From positions 3,656,001 to 3,720,000 of the forward strand of contig NZ_CP102845.1 in NCBI RefSeq assembly GCF_013307435.2: a stretch of 64,000 nucleotides of DNA, in the 5' to 3' direction. Source of the stretch: Microvirga terrae (GTDB lineage: Bacteria > Pseudomonadota > Alphaproteobacteria > Rhizobiales > Beijerinckiaceae). Both the position numbers and the translations under genes were made by a program. The notes under the pieces are model-generated. The model made no database searches, had not been told where the DNA came from, and was given only the letters and a program-made list of their open reading frames with translations. Below, piece after piece: positions 23,119-32,087 of this stretch (its first letter is position 1; each line of letters starts with the position of its first letter).

Positions 23119-25326
23119 GTGAGCCAGCAGCCCCCCATCCCTTTTACGACGCGGATCAAGCGCGCGGCGCTTTGGTTCGATGCGTGGCTCAACTCCGCGC
23201 TGTTCCAGAGCGGACGTGGACTGGCGGGTGCCTGGGGCTGGTACTCGGAGAAGATGAAGTGCCTGCGGTTCCGCGGCCCCCTTCGGGTCATCCTGGATCT
23301 GACCAGCGAGGCCACGACCCTGGGCTCCTTGGGCGCGGTCCTCATGCTGGCGCTCGCCCTGCCGGCGTTCCGCGAAACCGAGGATGACTGGCTCAAGACA
23401 CAGGATCTCGCCGTCACTTTCCTCGATCGTTACGGACAGGAGGTCGGGCGGCGCGGCCTGCACCTCGACGATTCCTACAAGCTGGAGGATTTCCCGGACT
23501 ACATGATCAAGGCCGCGCTGGCGACGGAAGACCGGCGCTTCTATGACCATTGGGGCATCGATCCGATCGGCACCTTCCGGGCCGTCGTGGTGAATGCCCA
23601 GGGCGGCGGCGTGGTGCAGGGCGGCTCCTCCATCACCCAGCAATTGGCCAAGAACCTCTTCCTCACCAACGAGCGCTCCTTGGAGCGCAAGATCAAGGAA
23701 GCCTTCCTGGCGGTGTGGCTGGAGTTCCATCTGAACAAGGACGAGATCCTCAAGCTCTATCTCGACCGGGCGTATATGGGCGGTGGCGCCCATGGCGTCG
23801 TAGCGGCGGCCGACTATTATTTCAGCAAACCCGCCAAGGAGCTGACCCTGGCCGAATCCGCCATGCTGGCCGGCCTGTTCAAGGCTCCGACCAAATACGC
23901 CCCGCACGTGAACCTGCCCGCCGCCCGCGCCCGGGCGAACGAGGTCCTGCGCAACATGGTCGAGGCCGGGTTCCTGACCGAGGGCCAGATCCAGACGGCC
24001 CGCCGGAACCCTGCGACGCCGGTGAACCGGGAGCGCGAGACGACCCCGGACTTTTACCTCGACTGGGCCTATGACCAGGTCAAGGGTCTGGCCTCTCAGA
24101 AGAAATTCGGTCACGAGCGCGTGCTGATCGTGAAGACGCCCCTCGACACGGCCCTCCAGCGGCACACGGAAGAGACCCTGGAGAACATGCTTCGCCAGCA
24201 CGGCCGCCAGTACAAGGCCGGCCAGGGCGCGATCGTCGTCATGGACGTGGACGGCGCCGTGCGCACGATCGTCGGCGGGCGGGACTACGGCCAGAGCCAG
24301 TTCAACCGCGCCACGGCCGGCCTGCGGCAGCCCGGCTCGTCGTTCAAGCCCTTCGTCTATGCCGCCGCCCTGACGACCAATCCGAAACTGCGCCCCAACT
24401 CGGTCGTCGTCGACCAGCCGATCTGCCTGGGCAACTGGTGCCCGCAGAATTACGGCCGCTCCTTCTCCGGCTCCATGCCCCTTGTCTCGGCCCTGGCGCG
24501 ATCGATCAACTCCATCCCGGTCCGCATGTCGCTCGAAATCGGCAAAGGCAATGCCAAGGCCGGCCGGGCGGTGATCATCGACACGGCCAAGCGCATGGGC
24601 CTGACCCACCCGCTGACGGATTCGAGTTCGCTGCCCATCGGCGCAGCCGAGGTCACCCCGATCGACATGGCGGCATCCTACGCGGTCTTCGCCAATGGCG
24701 GAAAGCGCGCCGACCCCTATGCCGCCTGGGAGGTCCGCAACTCGTCGGGCGAGGTCATCTACCGCCACGACCGGGATACGCCGCCCAAGCAGGTGCTCGA
24801 CACCCGCGTGGTGAACGACATGAATTTCATGCTCAACAAGGTGGTCGAGGAAGGCACCGGCAAGCGCGCGGCGCTCGAGGGCATTCCGGTCGCGGGCAAG
24901 ACCGGCACCACGAACGGGTACAAGGATGCATGGTTCGTGGGCTTCACCGGAAACCTCGTCGCCAGCGTCTGGTACGGCAACGACGATTCGAGCCCCATGA
25001 ACGAGATGACCGGCGGCACCCTTCCGGCCATGACATGGCATGAGGTGATGGGGGTCGCTCACCAGAACCTTGAGATCCGCCCCATCCCGGGCGCAAGCCC
25101 GGCGAATGCCTCCCGGGTGGCCTCCGCCAAGGGTCCGGCGGCCGATCAGGCCCAGGCCCCGACGCAAGCGTTCCTGGCCGGCACGCTCTCCCGCAAGTCC
25201 TATGAGGTTCTGGGCGGCATCGGCAGCCTGTTCCAGTCGATCGACCGCTCCGCCACGATGGGCAAGGCTCCGGAGACGCCGAGCAGTTCCGCCGTCAATG
25301 GCCGTCGCCAAGTGGCCATGCCGTAA
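23119..25326 (+). CDS. Class A penicillin-binding protein (PBP1A-like)
   Basis: A 735-aa bifunctional peptidoglycan synthase of the inner membrane. One membrane anchor lies at ~70-88. The GT51 glycosyltransferase domain (~95-290) has the catalytic Glu137 in ATEDRRFYDHWG, plus GGSSITQQLAKNLFL and KIKEAFLAVWLE. The transpeptidase domain (~330-650) has the active Ser407 in GSSFK, SINS near 466 as the SxN motif and KTGT at 594-597. The C-terminal ~80 residues are a low-complexity tail. Start is GTG at 23119. Followed after 2 bases by the DUF1214 gene, so it heads an operon. Confidence 0.93.
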   Translation: MSQQPPIPFTTRIKRAALWFDAWLNSALFQSGRGLAGAWGWYSEKMKCLRFRGPLRVILDLTSEATTLGSLGAVLMLALALPAFRETEDDWLKTQDLAVTFLDRYGQEVGRRGLHLDDSYKLEDFPDYMIKAALATEDRRFYDHWGIDPIGTFRAVVVNAQGGGVVQGGSSITQQLAKNLFLTNERSLERKIKEAFLAVWLEFHLNKDEILKLYLDRAYMGGGAHGVVAAADYYFSKPAKELTLAESAMLAGLFKAPTKYAPHVNLPAARARANEVLRNMVEAGFLTEGQIQTARRNPATPVNRERETTPDFYLDWAYDQVKGLASQKKFGHERVLIVKTPLDTALQRHTEETLENMLRQHGRQYKAGQGAIVVMDVDGAVRTIVGGRDYGQSQFNRATAGLRQPGSSFKPFVYAAALTTNPKLRPNSVVVDQPICLGNWCPQNYGRSFSGSMPLVSALARSINSIPVRMSLEIGKGNAKAGRAVIIDTAKRMGLTHPLTDSSSLPIGAAEVTPIDMAASYAVFANGGKRADPYAAWEVRNSSGEVIYRHDRDTPPKQVLDTRVVNDMNFMLNKVVEEGTGKRAALEGIPVAGKTGTTNGYKDAWFVGFTGNLVASVWYGNDDSSPMNEMTGGTLPAMTWHEVMGVAHQNLEIRPIPGASPANASRVASAKGPAADQAQAPTQAFLAGTLSRKSYEVLGGIGSLFQSIDRSATMGKAPETPSSSAVNGRRQVAMP

Positions 25327-25328
25327 CG

Positions 25329-25997
25329 ATGCAGACCGAGGCTCCCTTGACGAACGCCCATCCGGCCGCGTCCATGCGTGCGCCATCGCGCTCGGCGTCA
25401 TCCCTGACCGTCAGACGTGTCCCGACGGCCTTTCTCGTCGTCTATGCGCTGCTTCTGGCGCTGGGGTTGGGGCTGGGCTCCGCCTATTGGGCCATCAACG
25501 GCGACCCGCCTTTCGGAAGCCTGCGTCTCGGCCCCTGGCAGGCCTGGCCGAAGCTCGGATCGCCGGAGGCTGATCCCTACATGCGCGCGATCCTCGCCCG
25601 GCGCGGCGACATTCCTCTCGCCACCGGCGAGGGGCTCGGCTTCACCGCCCGGACCGACAGCGACGGCATGCCGTTCGACTCTGCCTGCACCTACGCGGTC
25701 GGGGCTGTCGCCCCCGTCGCGCGGGTCTGGACGCTCACCCTCTACGACGGAGACGGGCGGCTTCCGGTGACGGAGCTCGGACGCCGGAGCTTCACCTCGG
25801 CTGAACTGCTTCGGGACACGCAGGACCGGTTCAGCATCGTCCTGTCCCGCACGCTCCAGCCTGGCAACTGGCTCCAGCTTCCCGCCTCGGGATCCTTCGC
25901 GATCGCCCTGCGGCTCTACGATCCCCCCGGGGCCGCCGGCGCCAACCTGGAAGAGGTGGATTTTCCCGTCATCCAGCGCCTGGGGTGCGGATCATGA
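25329..25997 (+). CDS. DUF1214 family membrane-anchored protein
   Basis: A 222-aa protein with one membrane segment (residues ~30-55, FLVVYALLLALGLGLGSAYWAING) followed by a beta-rich DUF1214 domain (WTLTLYDGDGRLP, RFSIVLSRTLQPGNWLQLPASGSFAIALRLYDP). It overlaps the DUF1254-like gene by ATGA. In Rhizobiales these two often occur as a split pair; elsewhere DUF1254 and DUF1214 are fused. The role is unknown; the position after a peptidoglycan synthase hints at an envelope task. Confidence 0.8.
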   Translation: MQTEAPLTNAHPAASMRAPSRSASSLTVRRVPTAFLVVYALLLALGLGLGSAYWAINGDPPFGSLRLGPWQAWPKLGSPEADPYMRAILARRGDIPLATGEGLGFTARTDSDGMPFDSACTYAVGAVAPVARVWTLTLYDGDGRLPVTELGRRSFTSAELLRDTQDRFSIVLSRTLQPGNWLQLPASGSFAIALRLYDPPGAAGANLEEVDFPVIQRLGCGS

Positions 25998-26557
25998 GAG
26001 GCTTCGGTCGCTTCTTCATCGCCACGCTGTGCGGCATCGTGATCGCCGCGGGGGTTCATATCGCGGCCATCCTCGCAAGTCCGTACCTTGCCGAACAGGA
26101 TGCCTTCGCCAAGGTCCAGAGCACGCTGACCGCCGACAAGGCGCAGATCATCAGCGCACCGGGCGGCGAGAGCACCTGGCTGCCGCGCCCGGATCCGGCC
26201 GTCGCCGTGGCGGCCTGCGCGTTCGACCTGCGCAACGGCCCCATGCGCGTTGCGGCTCAGACCGGGTCGCTCCCGCTATCCTTCTCGTTTCACAAGGAGT
26301 CGGGCGGCGTGTTCTTTGCCGTCACCGATCGTGCCGCCGTGCGGGGCGAACTCGAGATCGTCGCCATGACGGCCCGTCAGCTCGACGAGGCACGCGCCGC
26401 CGAGGATGAGAACGACCCGTCGCGCGACGTCCGGATCGTCGCCCCGGAACAGCAGGGCTTCGTGATCGTGCGCGTGGCGGCTCCCAGCCCGAGTCTGCGG
26501 CCGCAGGCCGAGGAAGCCGCCAAGGCCGTGTCCTGCACGGCCGAGCAGGACCCCTGA
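25994..26557 (+). CDS. DUF1254-like membrane-anchored protein
   Basis: A 187-aa protein with an N-terminal membrane segment (FFIATLCGIVIAAGVHIAAILA, ~5-26) and a periplasmic domain with DPAVAVAACAFDLRNGPMRVAAQ near 57-80 and SFHKESGGVFFAVTDRAA near 88-105. These match the DUF1254-type partner of DUF1214 proteins. Translationally coupled to the upstream gene and 4 bases from the acetyltransferase gene downstream. Confidence 0.75.
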   Translation: MRGFGRFFIATLCGIVIAAGVHIAAILASPYLAEQDAFAKVQSTLTADKAQIISAPGGESTWLPRPDPAVAVAACAFDLRNGPMRVAAQTGSLPLSFSFHKESGGVFFAVTDRAAVRGELEIVAMTARQLDEARAAEDENDPSRDVRIVAPEQQGFVIVRVAAPSPSLRPQAEEAAKAVSCTAEQDP

Positions 26558-26561
26558 CCCT

Positions 26562-27071
26562 ATGGCCTGGCGCCTCATGACGCCCGAGGATCTCGCCCAG
26601 GTGCAGGTTCTCGCGGACATGATCCATGTCGACCACCCGGAAGACAGGGCCGTGCTGGCCGAACGTCAGCGTCTTTATCCAACGGGGTGTTTCATGCTGA
26701 CCGAGGATGAACACGCCATCGGGTACGCGTTCACCCATCCCTGGCACCTCGGGGAGCCGCCACGGCTGAACAGGATGCTGGGGGAACTCCCGTCCAGCCC
26801 GACGACCTATTACATCCACGACGTAGCCCTGCTGCCGACCGCGCGCGGCAGGGGCTACGCCGCGCAGGTGACGGACAGGCTGATTGCTCACGCCCGGGAG
26901 GCCGGCTTCGACAATCTGTCGCTCGTCGCCGTCAACAAGTCTCAGACGTTCTGGGAGAAAGCTGGCTTTCGCGTGCTGGCCGCAGAAGGCCTGAAGGCGA
27001 AACTTGCGAGCTACGGGCCGGATGCGGCGCTCATGATGCACCGTCTGGCAAGCCCGCCGCGTGGCGCCTAA
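26562..27071 (+). CDS. GNAT family N-acetyltransferase
   Basis: A 169-aa acetyltransferase. The acetyl-CoA binding site is YIHDVALLPTARGRGYAAQV (residues ~85-104, motif A with RGRGYA), followed by the terminal SLVAVNKSQTFWEKAGFRV typical of motif B. Last gene of the PBP1A operon. The acceptor substrate is unknown. Confidence 0.85.
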   Translation: MAWRLMTPEDLAQVQVLADMIHVDHPEDRAVLAERQRLYPTGCFMLTEDEHAIGYAFTHPWHLGEPPRLNRMLGELPSSPTTYYIHDVALLPTARGRGYAAQVTDRLIAHAREAGFDNLSLVAVNKSQTFWEKAGFRVLAAEGLKAKLASYGPDAALMMHRLASPPRGA

Positions 27072-27103
27072 CGGCGCCTCATCGTCATGAAAATCAGGAT
27101 GGA

Positions 27104-27307
27104 CTACGAGCGGCGACGTCCCGGGCTGTTGGAGGCCAGGGGACGGGAAGGACCGGGGTTGGGAGAAGGCCGCTCATAGCGCACGCCGGTGAAGAGAAGG
27201 ATCTCGCCTCGAGGCTCGCCGGCGGACAGAACTGGGCGCTGTGGACGCTCGGAATGATCCGGAAAGGCGATCACCACTCCCGGTGATCTGGTCCAGACGT
27301 CTCGCAT
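27104..27307 (-). CDS. Small hypothetical protein
   Basis: A 67-aa basic protein (MRDVWTRSPGVVIAFPD..., with ILLFTGVRYER near residues 37-47). A GAGGAGGG ribosome binding site lies 4 bases before the ATG, which is the main support. Proteins opening with this pattern occur in related genomes, as far as I recall. Function unknown. Confidence 0.55.
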   Translation of the reverse strand: MRDVWTRSPGVVIAFPDHSERPQRPVLSAGEPRGEILLFTGVRYERPSPNPGPSRPLASNSPGRRRS

Positions 27308-27366
27308 TGTGCCCTCCTCTATCGTGCCACTGACTGCCTCTATGACTGACTCACAAAAAGTGACCT

Positions 27367-27374
27367 ATGGTTAA
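27367..27374 (-). promoter_or_regulatory. CtrA-type half-site
   Basis: ATGGTTAA on the plus strand reads TTAACCAT on the minus strand, the half-site bound by the alphaproteobacterial cell-cycle regulator CtrA. It lies in the 243-bp divergent region between the gene at 27104-27307 and the DUF2336 gene. A single 8-mer could be chance. Confidence 0.3.
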
Positions 27375-27550
27375 CAGTTCGTTTCCGCGGGGCTCTGCGC
27401 TGCAGAAAATTGCTTGCCCTGACATGAAAACAACAATCACTGCCGCGCTTATGTTCCCTGAGGAGGACGCCTAGAACCGGGTGGCCGCCTCCCATTAAAG
27501 ATGCGCTAAGGAAGGGCTCCTAGCCTTCGCTCGGCTGCGTTGAAGCGAGT

Positions 27551-28573
27551 GTGAGCATGGTGCCCTCTGCCAATCCCGATCTGTGGTCGGACCTGTCCGG
27601 TTTCGGGTCCTCGGCGGGCCGATCCGATGCGTGCTCTGCTCTCCTAAAAGTGAACGCGGACATGTTCGTTGCCGCGCCGACGCGCGACCGCGAGAGCATC
27701 GAAACGTTCGAGACCCTCGTCCTGGGCTTCCTGCCGAAGGCCGATTCTGCGACCCTTCTCGAGCTGGCCCGCATCCTCGCACCATGCCCGGATACGCCAA
27801 TCTCGGTGCTCGACTACCTTTCGCGGCATTCACCCGATGTGCGCGCGATCGTGCTCCGGCACGCGGCACGGCTGCCGCCGGCGCTTGGCACGAAGCAGCT
27901 GGCGACGCCCGAGGGACGCCTCGCCCTGGCATCGCAGCCGGACATCGATGCGGCAGCCATCCCGCGATTGCTCGCATTGCGTGAGAGCGCGGTCGAGGAC
28001 GCGCTCGCGGCCAACCCGGCTTTTGCTCCGGACACCGCGTCTTTCGCAGATCTCCTGCGGCGTGCCCGCTGCCGTCCCGCCCTCGCGTCCCTTCTTCTCA
28101 CACGCGCCGACCTCCCGACGTCAGCTCTGGCATCCCTTTATCTCACGGCCGATCCGGAGCGTCGCAAGGTCATCCGGGACCGGGTCGCACAGGCCCTGGC
28201 CCACCGGCGCGCCACGGTGGCGTTCACGTTGACGGAGCAGGATCTGGCCGATCTGCTGGCCACATGTCTCAAGGGCGACGACCGTCGGCTCGAGCATCTC
28301 CTCACCACGCTTTTCGGCTTTCCCGCCTCGACGGAATGGCGTCTCCTCGAAATCGGACGCCATCGGATTCTTGCTCTCGCGCTGAAGGCCCTCGGAGTGA
28401 CGCGAAGGGACGCGATCAGGATCTTCCTCACCCTGCACCCGGCTCTGTCCTATCCACTCTCCACGATCCGGGAGCTGATCCGGGAGCTGCGCGACGTTCC
28501 CGCTCCCGTCGCGCTCGTGGTCGTCGAGTCCATCCTGGATGTCAGGGTATTCTCCGGGGAAGTCCTCGCGTAG
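27551..28573 (+). CDS. DUF2336 family protein
   Basis: A 340-aa all-helical protein with HEAT-like repeated units. The segment LGFLPKADSATLLELARILAPCPDTPISVLDYLSRH with DVRAIVLRHAARLP (residues ~58-120) is the DUF2336 signature. Later repeats (LAANPAFAPDTASFADLLRR, RLEHLLTTLFGFPAS) continue the pattern. Start is GTG at 27551 or the ATG two codons later. DUF2336 proteins are widespread in Alphaproteobacteria with no agreed function. Confidence 0.8.
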   Translation: MSMVPSANPDLWSDLSGFGSSAGRSDACSALLKVNADMFVAAPTRDRESIETFETLVLGFLPKADSATLLELARILAPCPDTPISVLDYLSRHSPDVRAIVLRHAARLPPALGTKQLATPEGRLALASQPDIDAAAIPRLLALRESAVEDALAANPAFAPDTASFADLLRRARCRPALASLLLTRADLPTSALASLYLTADPERRKVIRDRVAQALAHRRATVAFTLTEQDLADLLATCLKGDDRRLEHLLTTLFGFPASTEWRLLEIGRHRILALALKALGVTRRDAIRIFLTLHPALSYPLSTIRELIRELRDVPAPVALVVVESILDVRVFSGEVLA

Positions 28574-28681
28574 TGTCCGAAGAGATTCGCGCCCATCGTC
28601 CCACGACGCCATGGGAATGACTGCCGGACCGACCGGCATTCTGCTAGATTGCCTGCATCGGCGATCTGCCCGGAGGGTCGA

Positions 28682-29266
28682 ATGTACCTGCACACGATCG
28701 AGGAAGAGCAAGCCACCGGCCAGGTCGCGGAAATCTACGAAAAGCAGAAAGCGCAGCTCGGTTTCGTGATGGAAGCCGCGAAATGCTTCACGGCCCGGCC
28801 GGATCTCCTGCCGATCTATACAGATTTCTCGGACCGGATCCGCGCAGGCTTTTCGCTCGGATTGCGGGAATGGCGGCTGATCACGCTGATCGCCGCAAAG
28901 CACATCCCGTCGACCTATTGCTCCCATGTCTACAGCAAGCAGCTCATCGCCGATCTCGGCTCGAAGGAGACCGTCCTGGCGGTTCAGCGCGATTTCCGGA
29001 CCGCGGGCTTGCCCCACCGGGACGTGGCGATGCTGGCCTACGCCGAGAAGGTCGTACAGGAGGCCTCCCAGGTCACCGCGGCCGACATCGACCGGCTGCG
29101 CACGGCCGGGTTCTCGGACCGGCAGATCTGCGACATCGCCCTGTGCGCCGCCTTCCGCTGCTTCGTCAGCCGCTTCTTCGACGCGATGGGCGCCGGCACC
29201 GAGGACATGTTCATCGACGACGATGCCGAATTCCGCGCGACCATGAGCGTCGGCCGCCCTCTCTGA
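28682..29266 (+). CDS. Carboxymuconolactone decarboxylase (AhpD-like) family protein
   Basis: A 194-aa protein of the CMD/peroxidase-related family. Typical elements are IYEKQKAQLGFVMEAAKCFTARPDLLPIYTDFSD (residues ~18-52), LREWRLITLIAAKHIPSTYCSHVYSKQL (~63-90) and ALCAAFRCFVSRFFDA (~160-175). The active-site CxxC of true AhpD is reduced to CSHV with a single cysteine, so peroxidase-partner activity is doubtful. A GGAGGG ribosome binding site fixes the start. No partner oxidoreductase is adjacent. Confidence 0.82.
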   Translation: MYLHTIEEEQATGQVAEIYEKQKAQLGFVMEAAKCFTARPDLLPIYTDFSDRIRAGFSLGLREWRLITLIAAKHIPSTYCSHVYSKQLIADLGSKETVLAVQRDFRTAGLPHRDVAMLAYAEKVVQEASQVTAADIDRLRTAGFSDRQICDIALCAAFRCFVSRFFDAMGAGTEDMFIDDDAEFRATMSVGRPL

Positions 29267-29492
29267 CAGCGTCGGACCGCCCCGCCGGCATTTCTACGAT
29301 CTGGACGAAGCGAGTGAGAAAATCGCCGCATGTCTTCGACGGCGAAGCATTGTCGAACGCCCTGTCGCTGACCATGGTCGCCATGGCGACTGCACCCGGG
29401 TTCTCTCCCCTGCTCGGCAGCGCGCTCGACGCATCGTCGACGCCCTCGCTGAAGCCGGCGGCCGGTGCGACCTGCAGGCTTTGGCCAGTCGC

Positions 29493-29834
29493 CTAATCGT
29501 CTGCCGCAAGGTCGAGGAAATGGCGCCCTGCCCGGTCGTCGACCTCGACCAGCCAGAGGTCCGGGTCGAAGCGGAGCTCGCGGGCCATGCGCTCCTCCAC
29601 GTCGAGGGGCATCACGCCCTGCAGGATCGGCGCGAACAGGCGCTCGCCGCTCTCGTCGAGGAAGAGCTGCGGCGCGGGACCGTAAAGGCTCGCGGTGCCG
29701 TCGAGCTGATCGACCTTGATGAAGATCGCACCGGCCTCGGCGGCGCCGCGCTTGCGCAGAGCGGCGTCGACACCTTCCACCGAGCACCGGCGCAGATAGG
29801 CGGACACCCAGAAGTCCGAGCGGAGCCGGGACAC
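29493..29834 (-). CDS. DUF1491 family protein
   Basis: A 113-aa protein with RLRSDFWVSAYLRRC at the start, GAIFIKVDQLDG near residue 36 and DLWLVEVDDRAGRHFLDL at the end, the DUF1491 pattern seen only in Alphaproteobacteria. Its GTG start shares one base with the stop of the peptidoglycan-binding gene upstream, so translation is coupled. Function unknown. Confidence 0.85.
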   Translation of the reverse strand: MSRLRSDFWVSAYLRRCSVEGVDAALRKRGAAEAGAIFIKVDQLDGTASLYGPAPQLFLDESGERLFAPILQGVMPLDVEERMARELRFDPDLWLVEVDDRAGRHFLDLAADD

Positions 29835-30694
29835 TACGGGACCGCGACGCCGGAGGCGGCGGAGAGCTCGCGGACGGTCCTGGCGTTCAGCTCGCCGGTG
29901 ACCGGCAGCCGGCGGTCCTGCTCGAAGCGCTCGATGGCCTGCCGCGTGCCCGAGCCCATCAGCCCGTCCACCTTCACGCTGTAACCCAGCCGTGCGAGGG
30001 CACGCTGGCCGGCGAGAACCACGTCGCCCTGGTCGGGCCTGCCCACGTTGCCGGGCGGAACCGGGACCGGGCCGCCCATGCGGATCATGTCGGCGATGGG
30101 ATCGCGCGCGGCACTGCGCACCGGTGGGGCGGCAGGCGCGGGTGCGGCCGGGACCGGCGCGGCGGGAGCGGAGGCCTGCGGGGCTCGCGCCGGCACAGGC
30201 GCAGCTGCGACGGGCTGGCCGCCGTTGCGGATCATCTCGGCGATGGGACTGCGGGCGGGCGGCTTCGGCACGGCGGCCGGCGCCGCCTCCGGAGGGGCAT
30301 GGGCGACTGCCTCATGAGGCGCGGCCGCCTGTGCCGGCTCGTCGGCGGGCCTGGAGCCGGGACGGGCCGGCGGCAGCGGACGGGCGATTCCGGCTTCGGT
30401 GTCCGGCTCCGGCGCCAGCACGACCTCCCGGGTGGTGAAGAGCGGCGCCGGATGGCGGCTGATCTGGAGCGCCAGGGCGTTCCAGGCGATCATGCCGCCG
30501 CATCCGGTGAGGAAGAGGGCCGCCAGGATCTGACGCGGATGCTCGACCACGAAGGACGCGGCCCTCTCGCCGAGGCCCGGCCTGCGCGGCGGCCTGGCCG
30601 CGCGCTTCTGGGTCGGTCGGGCCGGAGCCTTCCGGCGCACGACGGCCGGCAGGTCGAGGTCGTCATCGGGATGGTCGACAAAAGCTTCACGCAA
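29834..30694 (-). CDS. Membrane-anchored peptidoglycan-binding protein
   Basis: A 286-aa protein with a basic cytoplasmic start (~1-50), one membrane span (ILAALFLTGCGGMIAWNALALQI, ~56-78), a long Pro/Ala-rich linker (~90-200) and a C-terminal PG_binding_1 domain (GQRALARLGYSVKVDGLMGSGTRQAIERFEQDRRLPVTGELN, ~228-270). The linker carries the motif (S/D)PIA(E/D)MIRxGG twice, near 148 and 198. The domain should bind the cell wall and tie it to the inner membrane. Coupled to DUF1491. Confidence 0.85.
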   Translation of the reverse strand: MREAFVDHPDDDLDLPAVVRRKAPARPTQKRAARPPRRPGLGERAASFVVEHPRQILAALFLTGCGGMIAWNALALQISRHPAPLFTTREVVLAPEPDTEAGIARPLPPARPGSRPADEPAQAAAPHEAVAHAPPEAAPAAVPKPPARSPIAEMIRNGGQPVAAAPVPARAPQASAPAAPVPAAPAPAAPPVRSAARDPIADMIRMGGPVPVPPGNVGRPDQGDVVLAGQRALARLGYSVKVDGLMGSGTRQAIERFEQDRRLPVTGELNARTVRELSAASGVAVP

Positions 30695-31047
30695 GGCAGT
30701 CGTTTCCGTCTTCGAAGATGGATGTCGTTCTGGTCTTCACGTCCCGCAAGGCAAGGCGTCCAGGCACCGTTTTCTGTCTTTCTCACGGCAAAGCCTGACA
30801 GAGCCGGTTTAAGCGAAACCTAATTGCCTCGGCCGTGCGGCCGAAACGGGGCCCGGCCCAAGCGGCCGGCCCGGCCCGGCCCTCAGGCGCCCAAAATTTC
30901 GACTTTGTTTTCAGAGACTTGGCGCAGCGCTGGCCCGGCAAGACTTCGTTCATCCTGTTTCCAGATTCCTCGCGCGCCTCCCGGGCGCAGCCGGCCCAAC
31001 TCCGTTATGATGCTGCATCGATCCTCGTTTCAGCACCCGACCGCCTC
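30695..31047. other. Divergent intergenic region, no gene supported
   Basis: 353 bp between the peptidoglycan-binding gene and the small protein at 31048. It has a G/C-rich palindromic stretch near 30828-30885 and presumably carries promoters in both directions, but no recognisable element was found. Frames that extend the 31048 gene leftwards lack similarity. Confidence 0.5.
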
Positions 31048-31368
31048 ATGTTTTCGATTCTGCGCTTCATCCTCATCGTCGGGGCCATTTTCTACTACTC
31101 GCCCGTGCGCCAGCACGGCGAGGGAACGGCCGATCTCCAGGCCCTCCTCGCCCCGAAGACGAGCGAAGCCACTCCCGAGAAGTCGACCGCGGAGAATCGG
31201 CCCGGACATCTCGAGACCGTCTGGAAGGCCCTTCCCGACAGCGCCAAGCAGGCCGTTGTCGACAAGATCCTGACCACCTCCGGCTTCCCGGCGGCCGGTC
31301 CCACCAAGCCGACGGACACCCTGCGGCCGGAGGATCGGGCGCCGGCTGCGTCCAAGCCTCGCATGTAA
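31048..31368 (+). CDS. Hypothetical protein with N-terminal membrane segment
   Basis: A 106-aa protein with a hydrophobic start (MFSILRFILIVGAIFYYSPV) and a helical polar rest (HLETVWKALPDSAKQAVVDKILTT near 55-80). It lies just before sufE. Function not known. The ATG at 31048 is chosen because the open frame before it does not resemble a protein. Confidence 0.65.
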   Translation: MFSILRFILIVGAIFYYSPVRQHGEGTADLQALLAPKTSEATPEKSTAENRPGHLETVWKALPDSAKQAVVDKILTTSGFPAAGPTKPTDTLRPEDRAPAASKPRM

Positions 31369-31436
31369 AGGCGGCGCCCTCGGTCGCCAAACGGACCGGC
31401 GATGATTATATGTCCGGCAGACACCGCAGGATCGCC

Positions 31437-31865
31437 ATGCTGCCGACCATCGACGACATCGTTTCCAACTTCGACCTGCTCGACGAGTGGGAGGAGCGCT
31501 ACCGCTACCTCATCGAGCTCGGCCGGCTCATGGAGCCCTTGCCCGACGAGGCGCATAACGACGTCAACAAGGTGCAGGGCTGCGCCAGCCAAGTCTGGCT
31601 CCAGACCGATCTCGACCCACAGGAGGGCAATCCCGTCCTGCATCTGCGCGGCGACAGCGACGCCCATATCGTGCGCGGCCTCGTGGCGCTCCTGATTTCC
31701 CTCTACAGCGGCAAGACGGCCTCGGACGCTCTCGCGACGGACGCGCTCGGACTGTTCAAGGAACTCGGCCTGTCGGAGCACCTGACCCCGCAGCGCTCCA
31801 ATGGCGTCAGGTCCATGGTCGAGCGCATCCGCCGCGACGCCCAGATGGCTTTGGCGGCCACCTGA
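31437..31865 (+). CDS. sufE: SufE family cysteine desulfurase activator
   Basis: A 142-aa SufE. The family accepts the persulfide from SufS during iron-sulfur cluster assembly. The acceptor cysteine is Cys49 in NKVQGCASQVWL. DDIVSNFDLLDEWEERYRYLIELGR (residues ~6-30), ALLISLYSGKT and LGLSEHLTPQRSNGVRSMVERI also match. The rest of the suf operon is not in the window, which is common for sufE in Rhizobiales. An upstream frame extension to 31410 is possible but unlikely. Confidence 0.92.
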   Translation: MLPTIDDIVSNFDLLDEWEERYRYLIELGRLMEPLPDEAHNDVNKVQGCASQVWLQTDLDPQEGNPVLHLRGDSDAHIVRGLVALLISLYSGKTASDALATDALGLFKELGLSEHLTPQRSNGVRSMVERIRRDAQMALAAT

Positions 31866-31995
31866 GGGCCGATACGCGGCGGTCGACCGGACAACCCGCT
31901 CCCGGCCCTGGACCGGTGGTTCCGCCCCTGTGAGGCGATGTGCCCGTCCGGATCGGCATTGTGGGTCCTGACACTCTCGATCCTGACACCCTCCT

Positions 31996-32087
31996 CGTCA
32001 TCACCGGGCTTGTCCCGGTGATCTCGATCGTTTGGAACGCCGCGCTCTCCCGGATCGGGATGGCCGGCACAGGGCCGGCCATGACGT
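31996..32087. repeat. Dispersed double-hairpin repeat, copy 13
   Basis: B-A orientation (CGTCATCACCGGGC left, GGATGGCCGGC...ATGACG right), downstream of sufE. Confidence 0.92.

Noticed and set aside
23074..25401. 775-codon open frame antisense to the class A penicillin-binding protein
   Set aside because: It is a shadow of the third-position GC bias of the real gene; its translation is low in information and it spans several real starts and stops.
28682..29266. Naming the CMD-family protein AhpD
   Set aside because: The CxxC active site of AhpD is not preserved, and no ahpC is adjacent.
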